From assembly GCA_040222235.1 (NCBI GenBank), contig JAVKDO010000051.1, positions 1-64,000 of the forward strand: a stretch of 64,000 nucleotides of DNA. Reading direction: 5' to 3'. Below, piece by piece: positions 8,019-17,141 of this stretch. Source of the stretch: UBA6059 sp040222235. GTDB taxonomy: Bacteria; Bacteroidota; Bacteroidia; Cytophagales; Cyclobacteriaceae. Each line of letters starts with the position of its first letter. Position 1 is the stretch's first letter. The notes below the pieces were generated by a model. It had not been told where the DNA came from, searched no databases, and saw only the letters and a list, made by a program, of their open reading frames with translations. Made by a program: the position numbers and the translations under genes.

Positions 8019-11000
8019 TTAAGAGCCTACCTTCTCCTCTTCTTTCTCTTTTGGAGCAATGAAAGGTGTATCCTTCTCCTTGATCAACTGATTCAGAGCA
8101 GGAACATCTTTCTGTAAGATCTGATCTGCGTCCGCTTTGATATCCACCCATACCTTGTGAAGGTCCTCATAGCGAACCTGCTCACCATCTGTCAAAGGAG
8201 GGATGTTGCCATCAATGGTTTGCATCAAATAGTACATTTGATTGTCCAACTGATTTCTGAAGTTAATCACGTCCTGGAAAGTCTCCTGCTTAGGAGAGAT
8301 CAAGCGATTCTCTACACCACCTATACTCTTCTGGATTTCCTTACCCTTCTCAGTGACATCTTGCATTGACTCATCATCACCAAATCGCTCGTTAAGACCA
8401 TTGATTTGACCTCTCACCTGCTGCATCTGCGTCAGGTTATTGTAGATCGCATCGATCTCAGCTTTCAGGGTCTCCAGCATCTGACGTTTTGCGGCATACT
8501 GATTAGCACTTATGGCTTCTCTTGGATCCGGCAATACACTAAATGATTGTTCCATGGAGATATCTCCGTAGGTCATCTTCACTTTGAAGTCGCCTGGTGT
8601 CACTTTGTAGCCAGTCATACCACCACCGCCTCTAGAGGCCATCACACCTTCTGCCGGATCGAAGTTTTCAATTCTTAAGTTCCATTCAAGCACGTTCATA
8701 CCTGTCTCTTTGGACGCCTTGGCCCATTTCTTATCAGAATCACTACTGAAAGACCTAATCACTTCATCGCGATCATCCATGATCTCAAAAGTCACTGGAA
8801 TAGTATCTTCCTCAGCCACTTCCTTGAGATAGAATTTGATCTCAGCACCTGGATACGGATTTTCACCCATTGGAGGCTGGCGTCTCATAGCGGATCGCTG
8901 CGCAGCAACCACATCCCTTGGCTGATATAGATAAGCCTCACTACTGGCGACTTCACTTGATAGCTGATGGAGTGGCGTAAGATCATCCAGTACCCAGAAT
9001 GCTCTGCCTTGCGTACTCGCAAGCAGATCGTTTTGATGAACTTTCAAATCAGTAATTGGAGTCATTGGCAGGTTGGACTGCCACTTTTTCCATTGGTTAC
9101 CACCGTCGAATGAAACGTACAGGCCTCTTTCTGTGCCTGCGTATAGAAGATCCTTTTTCATTGGGTCTTCTCTCACGACTCTTACCCAAGCCATGTCTTC
9201 AAGGCCATTGGTTATTTTCCTCCAAGTCTGGCCATAGTCTGTGGTTTTGTAGGCGTAAGGCGTGAAGTCTCCGAACTTGTACTTTGTGAAGGCAACATAT
9301 GCCGTAGCAGGATCATGCGCAGAAATATCAATGGCATTGATCATACCTTCCCCAATTCCCGGAGGTGTAATATTAGTCCAGTTGTCACCACCATCTCTTG
9401 TGATGTACATCAGCCCATCATCTGACCCAGTGTAGATCACGTCAGGTGCATGCATTGACTCTGATACATAATAGATAGTCTGGTATATTTCTCCACCCGC
9501 ACCTTCATTGGTGATCGGTCCGCCTCCAGGACCGAGTTTGGTTGTGTCTGTCCCAGTCAGTACTGGGCTCATTTCTTCCCAAGTCACACCACGGTTGGTC
9601 GATCTAAGCATCATTTGTGCTGCATGATAGATCACGTCAGAGTTGTGCTGAGATACTAGGATTGGGGCGTTCCAGTTGAAGCGATATTTTTGCTCACTCG
9701 ATGGCTCACCAAGACCATTTTCAGGATAGGCTTTGATGGCCTTTACTCGGTCAACTTCTAAGTTGTACTCCTGGATGATACCCTGATAGCAACCAGCATA
9801 CATCAAATTAGGATTGTTAGGATCGAAAGCCACGTAAGAGCTTTCACAACCACCCACGCCGGATATCCAGTCTTTCCAGCTGATACCATTACTGAATGTA
9901 CGACTAGGAGTAGCTACGGATGAGTTGTCCTGCTGGCCACCATAGATCCAATAAGGGAATCGGTTGTCTGCGGTGACTCTATAGAACTGTGCTGTTGGCA
10001 TGTTTTTCTGATCGGTCCATGACTTACCTCCATTGAATGTGATGTTTGATCCACCATCATTTGAGTTGATCATGTTATTCGGATCATCGGGGTTGACCCA
10101 TAGATAGTGATTGTCACCGTGTGGGACTCTTACCTGTGTAAAGGTCTTACCTCCATCAATCGACTTGTTGAATGGAGCATTCATGATATACACCTTGTTC
10201 TCATCGACAGGGTCTGCGAAGATGTGCATGTAGTACCAAGAGCGAGTCCTGATAATACGATCCGAGTTGAGGAGCTTCCAGCTTTTACCAGCATCATCAG
10301 ATCGATAAAGGCCGCCTTCATCTGATTCAATGACAGCATATACTCTGTCTGGGTTAGCCCTGGATACAGATACACCGATCTTACCCATCATAGCTTTGGG
10401 AAGTCCTTCGGTCAATTCATTCCACGTATCACCACCGTCTGTACTTTTCCAAATACCACTGCCAGGTCCTCCACTGCGCGCATACCAGGGTAGGCGCTGA
10501 TAGTCCCACATGGCCGCATAGAGAATGCGCGGATTGGTCATGTCCATAGTCAGGTCGACAGCACCTGTGGTGTTGTCTATGAAGAGCACCTTCTCCCAAG
10601 ACTCACCACCGTCTTTTGTGCGATATACACCTCTCTCGGGTGTTGGGCCGTATGGGCTTCCCATTGCGGATACGAAAGCCACATCCGGATTGTCAGGATG
10701 GATTCGCACTTGCGAAATATGCAATGTTTTTTCTAATCCCAGATGCTTCCAAGTCTTGCCTTCATCGGTAGATCGATAAACACCGTCTCCAGAGGTAGTC
10801 ATTACGCCACGAATAGGTGCTTCGCCCATGCCTACATAGACCACATTAGGGTCTGATTCTGCTACCGCAACGGCTCCTACAGAACCGGTTCGGAAGAATC
10901 CGTCAGAGACATTTTTCCAATTGAGTCCGGCATCCTCTGTCTTCCATACACCACCACCGGCCGTGCCCATGTAGTAGGTATATGGGTTGCCGACCACACC

Positions 11001-11180
11001 GGTGGACGTAGTAGATCGCCCACCTCGGAATGGGCCAATGTTGCGCCATTTCATCTTGTTGTATAGGGCAGTATCATAGTCTACGGTTGGAGCAGCTGTA
11101 GACTTGCCTCTTCGCTGTGCCTCAACTGTGCTGAACATCAGCCCCACTGCAAGCAGCATCAATAGCATTCTTATTTTCAT
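8019..11180 (-). CDS. Secreted VPS10/sortilin-like BNR beta-propeller protein
   Basis: I place the start at the ATG at 11178-11180, because it leads straight into a signal peptide (MKIRMLLMLLAVGLMFSTVEAQ). A longer frame begins 30 bases earlier. The mature protein opens with WRNIGPFRGGRS and then carries about nine Asp-box (BNR) motifs of the form S-x-D-x-G-x-x-W, for example STDEGKTW, TKDGGESW, STDGGDTW, TRDGGDNW and SFDGGNQW. This builds a large ten-bladed-type propeller over residues about 50-720. The last 300 residues form a beta-sandwich region followed by a helical part (MLETLKAEIDAIYNNLTQMQQ). This architecture is common in Bacteroidota and is often labelled glycosyl hydrolase or sortilin-like. 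No catalytic sialidase residues are evident, so enzyme activity should not be assumed. It is periplasmic or outer-surface. Confidence 0.82.
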   Translation of the reverse strand: MKIRMLLMLLAVGLMFSTVEAQRRGKSTAAPTVDYDTALYNKMKWRNIGPFRGGRSTTSTGVVGNPYTYYMGTAGGGVWKTEDAGLNWKNVSDGFFRTGSVGAVAVAESDPNVVYVGMGEAPIRGVMTTSGDGVYRSTDEGKTWKHLGLEKTLHISQVRIHPDNPDVAFVSAMGSPYGPTPERGVYRTKDGGESWEKVLFIDNTTGAVDLTMDMTNPRILYAAMWDYQRLPWYARSGGPGSGIWKSTDGGDTWNELTEGLPKAMMGKIGVSVSRANPDRVYAVIESDEGGLYRSDDAGKSWKLLNSDRIIRTRSWYYMHIFADPVDENKVYIMNAPFNKSIDGGKTFTQVRVPHGDNHYLWVNPDDPNNMINSNDGGSNITFNGGKSWTDQKNMPTAQFYRVTADNRFPYWIYGGQQDNSSVATPSRTFSNGISWKDWISGVGGCESSYVAFDPNNPNLMYAGCYQGIIQEYNLEVDRVKAIKAYPENGLGEPSSEQKYRFNWNAPILVSQHNSDVIYHAAQMMLRSTNRGVTWEEMSPVLTGTDTTKLGPGGGPITNEGAGGEIYQTIYYVSESMHAPDVIYTGSDDGLMYITRDGGDNWTNITPPGIGEGMINAIDISAHDPATAYVAFTKYKFGDFTPYAYKTTDYGQTWRKITNGLEDMAWVRVVREDPMKKDLLYAGTERGLYVSFDGGNQWKKWQSNLPMTPITDLKVHQNDLLASTQGRAFWVLDDLTPLHQLSSEVASSEAYLYQPRDVVAAQRSAMRRQPPMGENPYPGAEIKFYLKEVAEEDTIPVTFEIMDDRDEVIRSFSSDSDKKWAKASKETGMNVLEWNLRIENFDPAEGVMASRGGGGMTGYKVTPGDFKVKMTYGDISMEQSFSVLPDPREAISANQYAAKRQMLETLKAEIDAIYNNLTQMQQVRGQINGLNERFGDDESMQDVTEKGKEIQKSIGGVENRLISPKQETFQDVINFRNQLDNQMYYLMQTIDGNIPPLTDGEQVRYEDLHKVWVDIKADADQILQKDVPALNQLIKEKDTPFIAPKEKEEEKVGS

Positions 11181-11476
11181 AGGATTGTGATTTTGTTCAA
11201 GATAATCCAATGAATTTAGCTCATTAGGAGTGGTTAGAGATGAGTATTTACGCTAGTGGTTTATAAGTCATGATTATGGTCTTTTTTGCCAACGAGGTGA
11301 TTGCCATTTCGCTAACATGTGTTGATTTACAGCACTGTTTTTGGAAAATTGATGGTAGAAATAGGCGATTGCCAAATGAAATTCTGATGAACGAAGATTC
11401 CCCCTAAATTTCCCCGTTGCTCCTCCCTTTTTGCCTTTATTTTGTCAAATTTGCCCCTCTTTGAAAATATCGAATT

Positions 11477-13969
11477 ATGAAGGTCTTGAAGTTTGGCGGC
11501 ACGTCCGTAGGTTCCGCTGACAATATTAGAAGGGTTGGGGATGTTGTAGCGAGCTATCAAGCCACGCAACAGCAGATCTGGGTAGTGGTCTCAGCGATGG
11601 GCGGTGTGACCAACAAACTGATTCAGACTGCTCAACTGGCACTGGAAGGAGATGAAAATTACCTGGTAAGGCTGGAGGAATTGAGGCAGCTTCACCTGAT
11701 CACGCTCAAAGATCTCAATGGAGGCAACACTCACGAACAAGGCAAAAAGACCATTGATGGACTTATCCAAGAACTGAAAGACTTACTTCACGGGATTTTC
11801 TTGCTCAAGGAATTATCCAACCGCTCACTTGATATCATCCTGAGTTTTGGAGAGCGCCTATCGGCAAATATCATCGTGCATTACCTCAAGGCACAGTCTG
11901 TTGCATGTGACTTTCTTGATACTCGTCAACTCATCAAGACGGATAGTCATTTTGGCAATGCTAAAGTGGACTTCAAAAAGACTAACGCCAATATCCAATC
12001 TCATTTCGGGAGTCATCCTGGTCTTCACATCGTCACGGGTTTCATAGCAAGTAATGATGCCAATGTCACTACCACGCTAGGTCGGGGAGGTTCTGACTAT
12101 ACCGCTTCGATTATTGCAGCAGCCCTAGAGGCCGATGAGGTGGAGATCTGGACGGACGTGGATGGTGTCATGACTGCCGATCCGCGAAAAGTCAAAGAGG
12201 CTTATTCTATGCCCCATCTCTCCTATGTGGAGGCCATGGAGATGTCACATTTTGGGGCGAAGGTGATCTACCCACCTACGCTCCAGCCAGCGATCAACAA
12301 GAAGATTCCTTTAAGAATCAGGAATACCTTTAACCCAAGCTTTGAAGGGACCTTTATCAGTAAGAAAACAAGTACACTTAAATTTCCTGTGAAGGGAGTG
12401 TCCTCTATTGAGCAAGTGACGCTTGTCAGTCTCATCGGTAGTGGTATGGTGGGGGTGCCCGGTGTGGCTTCTCGGCTTTTTGGAGCGCTAGCGCGAAATC
12501 ACATCAACGTGATTCTGATCACACAGGCGTCCTCAGAGCACTCGATCACTTTTGCTGTTAGCCCAACGGATACTGTCCATGCTCAAAAGACGCTCAAAGA
12601 AGAATTCTCCCTTGAGTTGAGAAACAAAGAAATTGAGACGATCTCGGTTGAGGAAGATCTCAGTGTGGTAGCGATTATTGGTGAGAACATGAAGCACACA
12701 CCTGGAATTGCAGGTCGTTTGTTCAATGCATTTGGTAAGAACGGTATCAATGTGGCCGCCATTGCACAGGGCTCATCTGAGCTCAATATTTCGGTAGTTA
12801 TTAACCACTCTAACCTATCTAAGGCACTCAATGCACTGCATGAGGCCTTCTTCTTATCAGATCAGAAGTCACTCAACATTTTCTTGTTGGGAAGCGGCTT
12901 AATAGGAGGAACGCTACTTCGACAAATATCAGAACAGCATAACTACCTGCTCAACGAGCGAGCGCTTAAGATCAATGTAGTGGGTGTGGCTAATAGCCGT
13001 AACATGGCCTTTGATGAAGGTGGTATTGACCTTAAGGATTGGCGCAAACTCATCGATTTTCCTGGTAAGAACTCTCATATTGATGAGTTCATCGCTAAGA
13101 TGCGTGAGATGAATCTCTCCAATAGTGTATTCGTCGATTGTACTTCCAACCAGTCGGTGATCAAGCATTATGAGGAAATACTGAACTCATCGATCTCGAT
13201 TGTGACACCTAACAAACTGGCCAACTCTGGTAAGTTTGCGAACTATACTAAGCTGCGAAAGGCTGCTGTTGATCATGGCTGTAAGTTCCTTTATGAGACG
13301 AACGTGGGAGCAGGTCTGCCGATCATTAGCACCATGAATGATCTCAAGATCAGTGGTGACAAGATCCGCAAAATCGAAGGCGTTCTTTCGGGTACGATCT
13401 CCTACATCTTCAATTCTTTTGTAGGCGATACCAAGTTTAGTGATGTAGTCAAAGAGGCAAAAGAGAAAGGACTAACTGAGCCTGATCCAAGAGATGATCT
13501 CAATGGCATGGATGTAGCAAGAAAGATTCTCATTCTATCTCGCGAGGCGGGTCTTCAACTAGAGCCGGAGGACGTGAAACTGGAACCAATTCTACCAGAA
13601 TCGTGCTTCAAAGTAGATACTGTAGATCAGTTTTTTGCAGAGCTTGAGAAAGTGGACGACCAGCTGTCGAGTCTGCGCGACCAAGCGGCAGCTGACGGTA
13701 AAGTGCTGCGACTGATTGCTTCCATGGAGAAAGGGCAAGCTCAGATAAAGCTTGAGCAAGTTGGTCCGGATCATCCGTTCTATAGCCTATCGGGGAGTGA
13801 TAATGTGGTGTCATTTACTACCAAGCGCTATTACGAGCGCCCTCTAGTTGTGAAAGGACCTGGCGCTGGGGCCGAGGTTACCTCAGCAGGTGTATTTGCA
13901 GAGATCATTTCGATCAGCAATCACTTCATCCAAGACAATTACAAATTCGGAACAGCTCATGTCAGGTAG
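11477..13969 (+). CDS. thrA: Bifunctional aspartate kinase / homoserine dehydrogenase
   Basis: This is an 830-residue fusion. Residues 1-295 are the aspartokinase, with the ATP/aspartate signature KFGGTSVG (5-12) and GRGGSDYTA (202-210). Two ACT-type regulatory domains follow at about 310-460 (repeated motifs GVPGVASRLFGAL and HTPGIAGRLFNAF). The homoserine dehydrogenase lies at about 467-830, with NAD(P)-binding GSGLIGG (472-478), TPNKLANSG and the catalytic region GVLSGTISYIFNSF. It catalyses the first and third steps of threonine/methionine synthesis from aspartate, in the cytosol. Length matches E. coli ThrA. The first gene of thrABC, it ends by overlapping thrB. The ACT domains suggest end-product inhibition, probably by threonine. 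I see no obvious Thr-rich leader peptide or attenuator in the roughly 300 bases upstream. Confidence 0.96.
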   Translation: MKVLKFGGTSVGSADNIRRVGDVVASYQATQQQIWVVVSAMGGVTNKLIQTAQLALEGDENYLVRLEELRQLHLITLKDLNGGNTHEQGKKTIDGLIQELKDLLHGIFLLKELSNRSLDIILSFGERLSANIIVHYLKAQSVACDFLDTRQLIKTDSHFGNAKVDFKKTNANIQSHFGSHPGLHIVTGFIASNDANVTTTLGRGGSDYTASIIAAALEADEVEIWTDVDGVMTADPRKVKEAYSMPHLSYVEAMEMSHFGAKVIYPPTLQPAINKKIPLRIRNTFNPSFEGTFISKKTSTLKFPVKGVSSIEQVTLVSLIGSGMVGVPGVASRLFGALARNHINVILITQASSEHSITFAVSPTDTVHAQKTLKEEFSLELRNKEIETISVEEDLSVVAIIGENMKHTPGIAGRLFNAFGKNGINVAAIAQGSSELNISVVINHSNLSKALNALHEAFFLSDQKSLNIFLLGSGLIGGTLLRQISEQHNYLLNERALKINVVGVANSRNMAFDEGGIDLKDWRKLIDFPGKNSHIDEFIAKMREMNLSNSVFVDCTSNQSVIKHYEEILNSSISIVTPNKLANSGKFANYTKLRKAAVDHGCKFLYETNVGAGLPIISTMNDLKISGDKIRKIEGVLSGTISYIFNSFVGDTKFSDVVKEAKEKGLTEPDPRDDLNGMDVARKILILSREAGLQLEPEDVKLEPILPESCFKVDTVDQFFAELEKVDDQLSSLRDQAAADGKVLRLIASMEKGQAQIKLEQVGPDHPFYSLSGSDNVVSFTTKRYYERPLVVKGPGAGAEVTSAGVFAEIISISNHFIQDNYKFGTAHVR

Positions 13970-14894
13970 GGTCAGGGTTTTTGCGCCTGCCAGTATCGGC
14001 AATGTGGGCTGTGGCTTTGATGCGCTAGGGCTTTGCCTTGAAGCTCCCGGTGATGAACTGGAGGCTTGGATTACCGATGAGCCAGGAGTTCGGATCAATG
14101 ATATCACCGGAGATGAGGGTAAGCTATCGCGAAATGCTGCGGAAAATACAGCCGGTATCGCTATCCAAAGCTTTTTAGACGCTTCCGGTCAGGAAAGAGG
14201 CATCACTTTCGATCTTCACAAAAAAATGCCATTCGGTAGTGGATTGGGGTCAAGTGCCGCAAGCGCAGTAGCTGGGGCATTTGCTGCAAATGAATTGTTC
14301 GGTAGACCGCTAACTAAAAGTGAGCTGATTGTTCATGCGCTGGCTGGCGAGAAGTTCGCGTCGAAGAGCGCCCATGCTGACAATGTAGCACCCTCGCTGA
14401 TGGGTGGTTTTGTTTTGGCTCGGGGTGAAGAACCTTTTGACATTGTCAAGATACCCGCCGCTGCTGAGTTAAGGATTGTGCTGATTTACCCGCATGTGGA
14501 GATCAATACAAGTGAGGCGAGGGGGATCATACCTACCGAAGTACCCCTTCAGAAGGCCATTACCCAGTGGGGGAACGTTGCAGGACTGGTAGCAGGCATG
14601 ATACAAAATGACTTTGAGTTGATTGGTCGATCGCTGGAAGACGTGATCATAGAGCCGCATCGATCAAAGCTGATACCTGGGTTTGACGAAATGAGATCAG
14701 CTGCTATGGAAAGTGGGGCTCTGGGCTTCAGTATTTCCGGTAGTGGGCCTACCTGCTTCGCGCTGACCTACAACGAGCACTTGGCACAAGCTATTGGAGC
14801 TGCAATGAGTGGTGTCATGGAATCAAAAGGTATCAGCTTCACTTTATACCATTCGAAAGTCAATGAGACCGGGCCAAAAATATTGATTATATGA
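13959..14894 (+). CDS. thrB: Homoserine kinase
   Basis: I choose the ATG at 13959, which gives 311 residues starting MSGRVRVFAPASIGNVGCGF. The open frame extends upstream only inside thrA. The protein is a GHMP kinase: the N-terminal ASIGNVGCGFDALG motif, the ATP-binding loop PFGSGLGSSAAS (91-102), and the C-terminal GSGPTCFAL motif. It phosphorylates homoserine for conversion to threonine. The start overlaps the thrA stop by 11 bases and the gene overlaps thrC by four bases, so the three are translationally coupled. Confidence 0.95.
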   Translation: MSGRVRVFAPASIGNVGCGFDALGLCLEAPGDELEAWITDEPGVRINDITGDEGKLSRNAAENTAGIAIQSFLDASGQERGITFDLHKKMPFGSGLGSSAASAVAGAFAANELFGRPLTKSELIVHALAGEKFASKSAHADNVAPSLMGGFVLARGEEPFDIVKIPAAAELRIVLIYPHVEINTSEARGIIPTEVPLQKAITQWGNVAGLVAGMIQNDFELIGRSLEDVIIEPHRSKLIPGFDEMRSAAMESGALGFSISGSGPTCFALTYNEHLAQAIGAAMSGVMESKGISFTLYHSKVNETGPKILII

Positions 14895-16192
14895 GATTGT
14901 ACAGCACCAAGGGAGAGGCGAAGGAAGTAAGCTTTCAAGAGGCGGTATTCAAAGGATTACCGGAGGACAATGGTCTCTATATGCCCACAGAGATTCCCCA
15001 GCTACCATCGACTTTTATTGAAGGTCTTCCTGATCTTACCCTACCGGAAATCGGGCTTGAGGTCAGTCGAACCCTAATCGGAGATGAAATACCAGAGCCT
15101 GCTCTTCGTGATTTGATAGAAGATGCGATGAACTTTCCAGTACCAGTCATCAATCTCTATGATCGATTGTACGCGCTGGAGCTTTTCCAAGGGCCAACGC
15201 TTGCTTGTAAAGATTTCGGGGCGCGCTTTATGTCAAGGGTGATGGCACATTTCCTGCAGCAGGAAGATCGTGAGATCAATATATTGGTCGCCACATCCGG
15301 CGATACCGGAAGTGCGGTAGCCCAAGGCTTTTTCAACGTGCCCGGCATCAAGGTCACCATCCTATATCCCAAGGGCAAGGTGTCGTTCGTTCAGGAGCAG
15401 CAGCTGACCACCAATGGCGGTAACATTACGGCACTTGAGATTGACGGTACTTTCGATGACTGTCAGCGGATGGTAAAGTCGGCTTTTCTGGATGCCGACC
15501 TCAAGTCGACGATGAATTTGTCTTCCGCTAATTCGATCAATATTGCAAGACTGATCCCCCAGTCATTTTATTATTTCTACGCCTACGGACAGGTGAGGAA
15601 GTCGACGAACTTGCCAGTGGTTTTTTGTACGCCTAGCGGGAATTTTGGAAACCTCTGTGGTGGCTTGATCGCCTTTCGCATGGGACTACCAGTTCATCGA
15701 TTTGTGGCGGCCACTAATGCGAATGCTATCGTACCTGAATATCTGCGTTCAGGACAGTTTGAACCAAAGCCATCGGTACAGACATTGGCCAATGCCATGG
15801 ATGTGGGCAATCCAAGCAATTTTCCGAGGCTCCTCGATCTTTTTAACGGAGAGCATTCAGAAATAGTCAAATGGGTGGAAGGTGCTCACCACTCCGATGA
15901 GCAAATTAAAACGACCATCAAAGCTGTCTTTGATCAATACGGATACACATTATGTCCTCATAGTGCGATTGGCTATCAGGCATTGAAGGAGTATCGAGAA
16001 GCTCATCCTGAAAAGACTGCAGGCATTTTCTTAGCCACGGCTCACCCTGCCAAGTTTGCAGATACGGTAGAGCATGCCACTCACAAGCCTTTAGTTATGC
16101 CTGAGAGATTATCAGCTCTCGTCGACCGAGAGAAGAAGGCCATTTCTATGAAGGCTGATTTTGAGGAATTGAAAGGTTGGTTATTGGAGTAA
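14891..16192 (+). CDS. thrC: Threonine synthase
   Basis: This is a 433-residue PLP enzyme of the shorter E. coli-type threonine synthase. It has the N-terminal MRLYSTKGEAKEVSFQEAV, the PLP-lysine motif LACKDFGARF (K107), the phosphate-binding ATSGDTGSAV, and a second conserved stretch, FCTPSGNFGNLCGG. It converts O-phosphohomoserine to threonine, the last step of the pathway encoded by the two genes upstream. The ATG overlaps the thrB stop in an ATGA. The downstream neighbour is on the opposite strand, and the two stops are only a few bases apart with no obvious terminator hairpin. Confidence 0.95.
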   Translation: MRLYSTKGEAKEVSFQEAVFKGLPEDNGLYMPTEIPQLPSTFIEGLPDLTLPEIGLEVSRTLIGDEIPEPALRDLIEDAMNFPVPVINLYDRLYALELFQGPTLACKDFGARFMSRVMAHFLQQEDREINILVATSGDTGSAVAQGFFNVPGIKVTILYPKGKVSFVQEQQLTTNGGNITALEIDGTFDDCQRMVKSAFLDADLKSTMNLSSANSINIARLIPQSFYYFYAYGQVRKSTNLPVVFCTPSGNFGNLCGGLIAFRMGLPVHRFVAATNANAIVPEYLRSGQFEPKPSVQTLANAMDVGNPSNFPRLLDLFNGEHSEIVKWVEGAHHSDEQIKTTIKAVFDQYGYTLCPHSAIGYQALKEYREAHPEKTAGIFLATAHPAKFADTVEHATHKPLVMPERLSALVDREKKAISMKADFEELKGWLLE

Positions 16193-16195
16193 CGG

Positions 16196-16450
16196 CTAGT
16201 AGTGTCTCCTGCATTGAAGGATGAAGAGCTTGTGCCCTTCTGATTTATAGACTAACCGATGCTCATGATCTATGCGTCTTGACCACCAACCTGATAAATC
16301 TCCTTTCAGAGCTTCCGGTTTACCTAAACCGTCGAGAGGCGTTCTCGAACATTGCATGATCAGCTCATTAATCTTTTTGAGCATTTTAGGATTGCTCTTT
16401 TGCCAATAAAGATAGTCTTCCCAACCAGTGGACAAGAAAGCAACTGTCAT
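16196..16450 (-). CDS. yoeB: YoeB/Txe-family mRNA-interferase toxin
   Basis: The 84 residues match YoeB closely. They run from FLSTGWEDYLYWQKSNPKMLKKINELI, through LDGLGKPEALKGDLSGWWSRRID, to the terminal HEHRLVYKSEGHKLFILQCRRHY. The conserved glutamate, arginines (SRRID) and C-terminal His-Tyr that make up the RNase site are all present, so it should be active. YoeB cleaves mRNA at the ribosomal A site. The ATG overlaps the antitoxin stop by four bases. It is convergent with thrC. Confidence 0.93.
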   Translation of the reverse strand: MTVAFLSTGWEDYLYWQKSNPKMLKKINELIMQCSRTPLDGLGKPEALKGDLSGWWSRRIDHEHRLVYKSEGHKLFILQCRRHY

Positions 16451-16701
16451 TTCTCAAATAGATCGCGTTCCACAGCTTTACCCTCTTCGTATTCCTTCAG
16501 TCCTTGGTAGAGGCGTTTAGCATTTTTAGAAGAACTCAGCAGATAGAGCGTTTCTTGCATCCCATCATAATCTGCTTTAGACACCATCACCACATCCTCT
16601 TGGTTACTTCTTGACACATACACCGGGGCATGTGACTCATTGACCTGATCCATGTACTTCTTCAAGTTTTGACGGAACTGGGAGTAGGTAGTTGATTCCA
16701 T
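16447..16701 (-). CDS. yefM: YefM/Phd-family antitoxin
   Basis: This 84-residue protein begins with MESTTYSQFRQNLKKYMDQVNES, the canonical Phd/YefM DNA-binding N-terminus. It has the VVMVSKADYDGMQETLYLLSS motif typical of YefM, and then an acidic tail (GLKEYEEGKAVERDLFEK) that would wrap the toxin. It neutralises the coupled YoeB and represses the operon. The palindromic TGTACA-type operator 20 bases upstream supports this. Confidence 0.93.
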   Translation of the reverse strand: MESTTYSQFRQNLKKYMDQVNESHAPVYVSRSNQEDVVMVSKADYDGMQETLYLLSSSKNAKRLYQGLKEYEEGKAVERDLFEK

Positions 16702-16720
16702 ATTGCAAAGGTAAATATTA

Positions 16721-16737
16721 TGTACAAGAAGTTGTAC
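16721..16737. promoter_or_regulatory. YefM operator: TGTACA-type inverted repeat
   Basis: GTACAA (16722-16727) and TTGTAC (16732-16737) form a perfect dyad around GAAG, and the first arm reads TGTACA from 16721. TGTACA hexamers are the known core of the E. coli yefM-yoeB operator. The site sits just upstream of the antitoxin start on the minus strand, so it is probably the autoregulatory operator. Confidence 0.7.
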
Positions 16738-16746
16738 GAAATATTC

Positions 16747-16932
16747 CTATGATAATAAGATGATGTCAACTGCTTCATCAGCTTCGGCTATCGCATCGTA
16801 GTACTTCTGAACTTCAGGCCTTTCAGCCTCACTAACCATCTCATTTTCTATCTCAGATCTTCGAGCTCTCAGTTGCATTAGCTTCTTCCTAAAGGCATCT
16901 GAATTCTTTGTTCCTTTATTGAGATCATGCAT
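16747..16932 (-). CDS. Small charged hypothetical protein (61 aa)
   Basis: The frame runs from ATG (MHDLNKGTKNSDAFRKKLMQ) to a stop just before the yefM operator. The sequence is strongly charged and likely a helical hairpin (LRARRSEIENEMVSEAERPEVQKYYDAIAEADEAVDIILL). It follows the 63-residue gene upstream by five bases, so the two are probably co-transcribed. I recognise no family. It could be a small regulator or the remains of a longer gene. Codon use and position argue for a real gene, but only moderately. Confidence 0.5.
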   Translation of the reverse strand: MHDLNKGTKNSDAFRKKLMQLRARRSEIENEMVSEAERPEVQKYYDAIAEADEAVDIILLS

Positions 16933-16937
16933 AGGCT

Positions 16938-17129
16938 TTAAAGTTTTGAATCATTCTTTTCAACTACAAAATTTCCTCTAGACTCTCCTGCAGCTCGGGT
17001 TTCAAATTGGTTGACGCTGCTTACCATTCTGAGGAATTGCATGAAGCGCTGACTGGGAGTGAGTGCCAAAAACTCTTTTTCCCTGCGAAGGTTGTTCTCC
17101 TCTTTAGTTGCAAAAACGATTTTTTTCAT
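16938..17129 (-). CDS. Small hypothetical protein (63 aa)
   Basis: It begins MKKIVFATKEENNLRREKEF and contains LALTPSQRFMQFLRMVSSVN. That pattern (charged start, then a tract like L-x-P-x-x-R-x-x-x-x-x-x-x-V) resembles small Bacteroidota ORFs often found directly before nucleotidyltransferase-like genes. No such partner is present here; the following gene is the 61-residue unknown. The start lies 12 bases after the stop of the YdeP-like oxidoreductase, so it may belong to that transcript. Function unknown. Confidence 0.5.
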   Translation of the reverse strand: MKKIVFATKEENNLRREKEFLALTPSQRFMQFLRMVSSVNQFETRAAGESRGNFVVEKNDSKL

Positions 17130-17141
17130 TGCGTAACAAAA

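Noticed and set aside
11181..11476. Threonine attenuator or riboswitch upstream of thrA
   Set aside because: No Thr/Ile-rich leader peptide, no strong terminator hairpin and no recognisable riboswitch fold in the spacer. A frame at 11327-11569 on the minus strand overlaps thrA and looks like noise.
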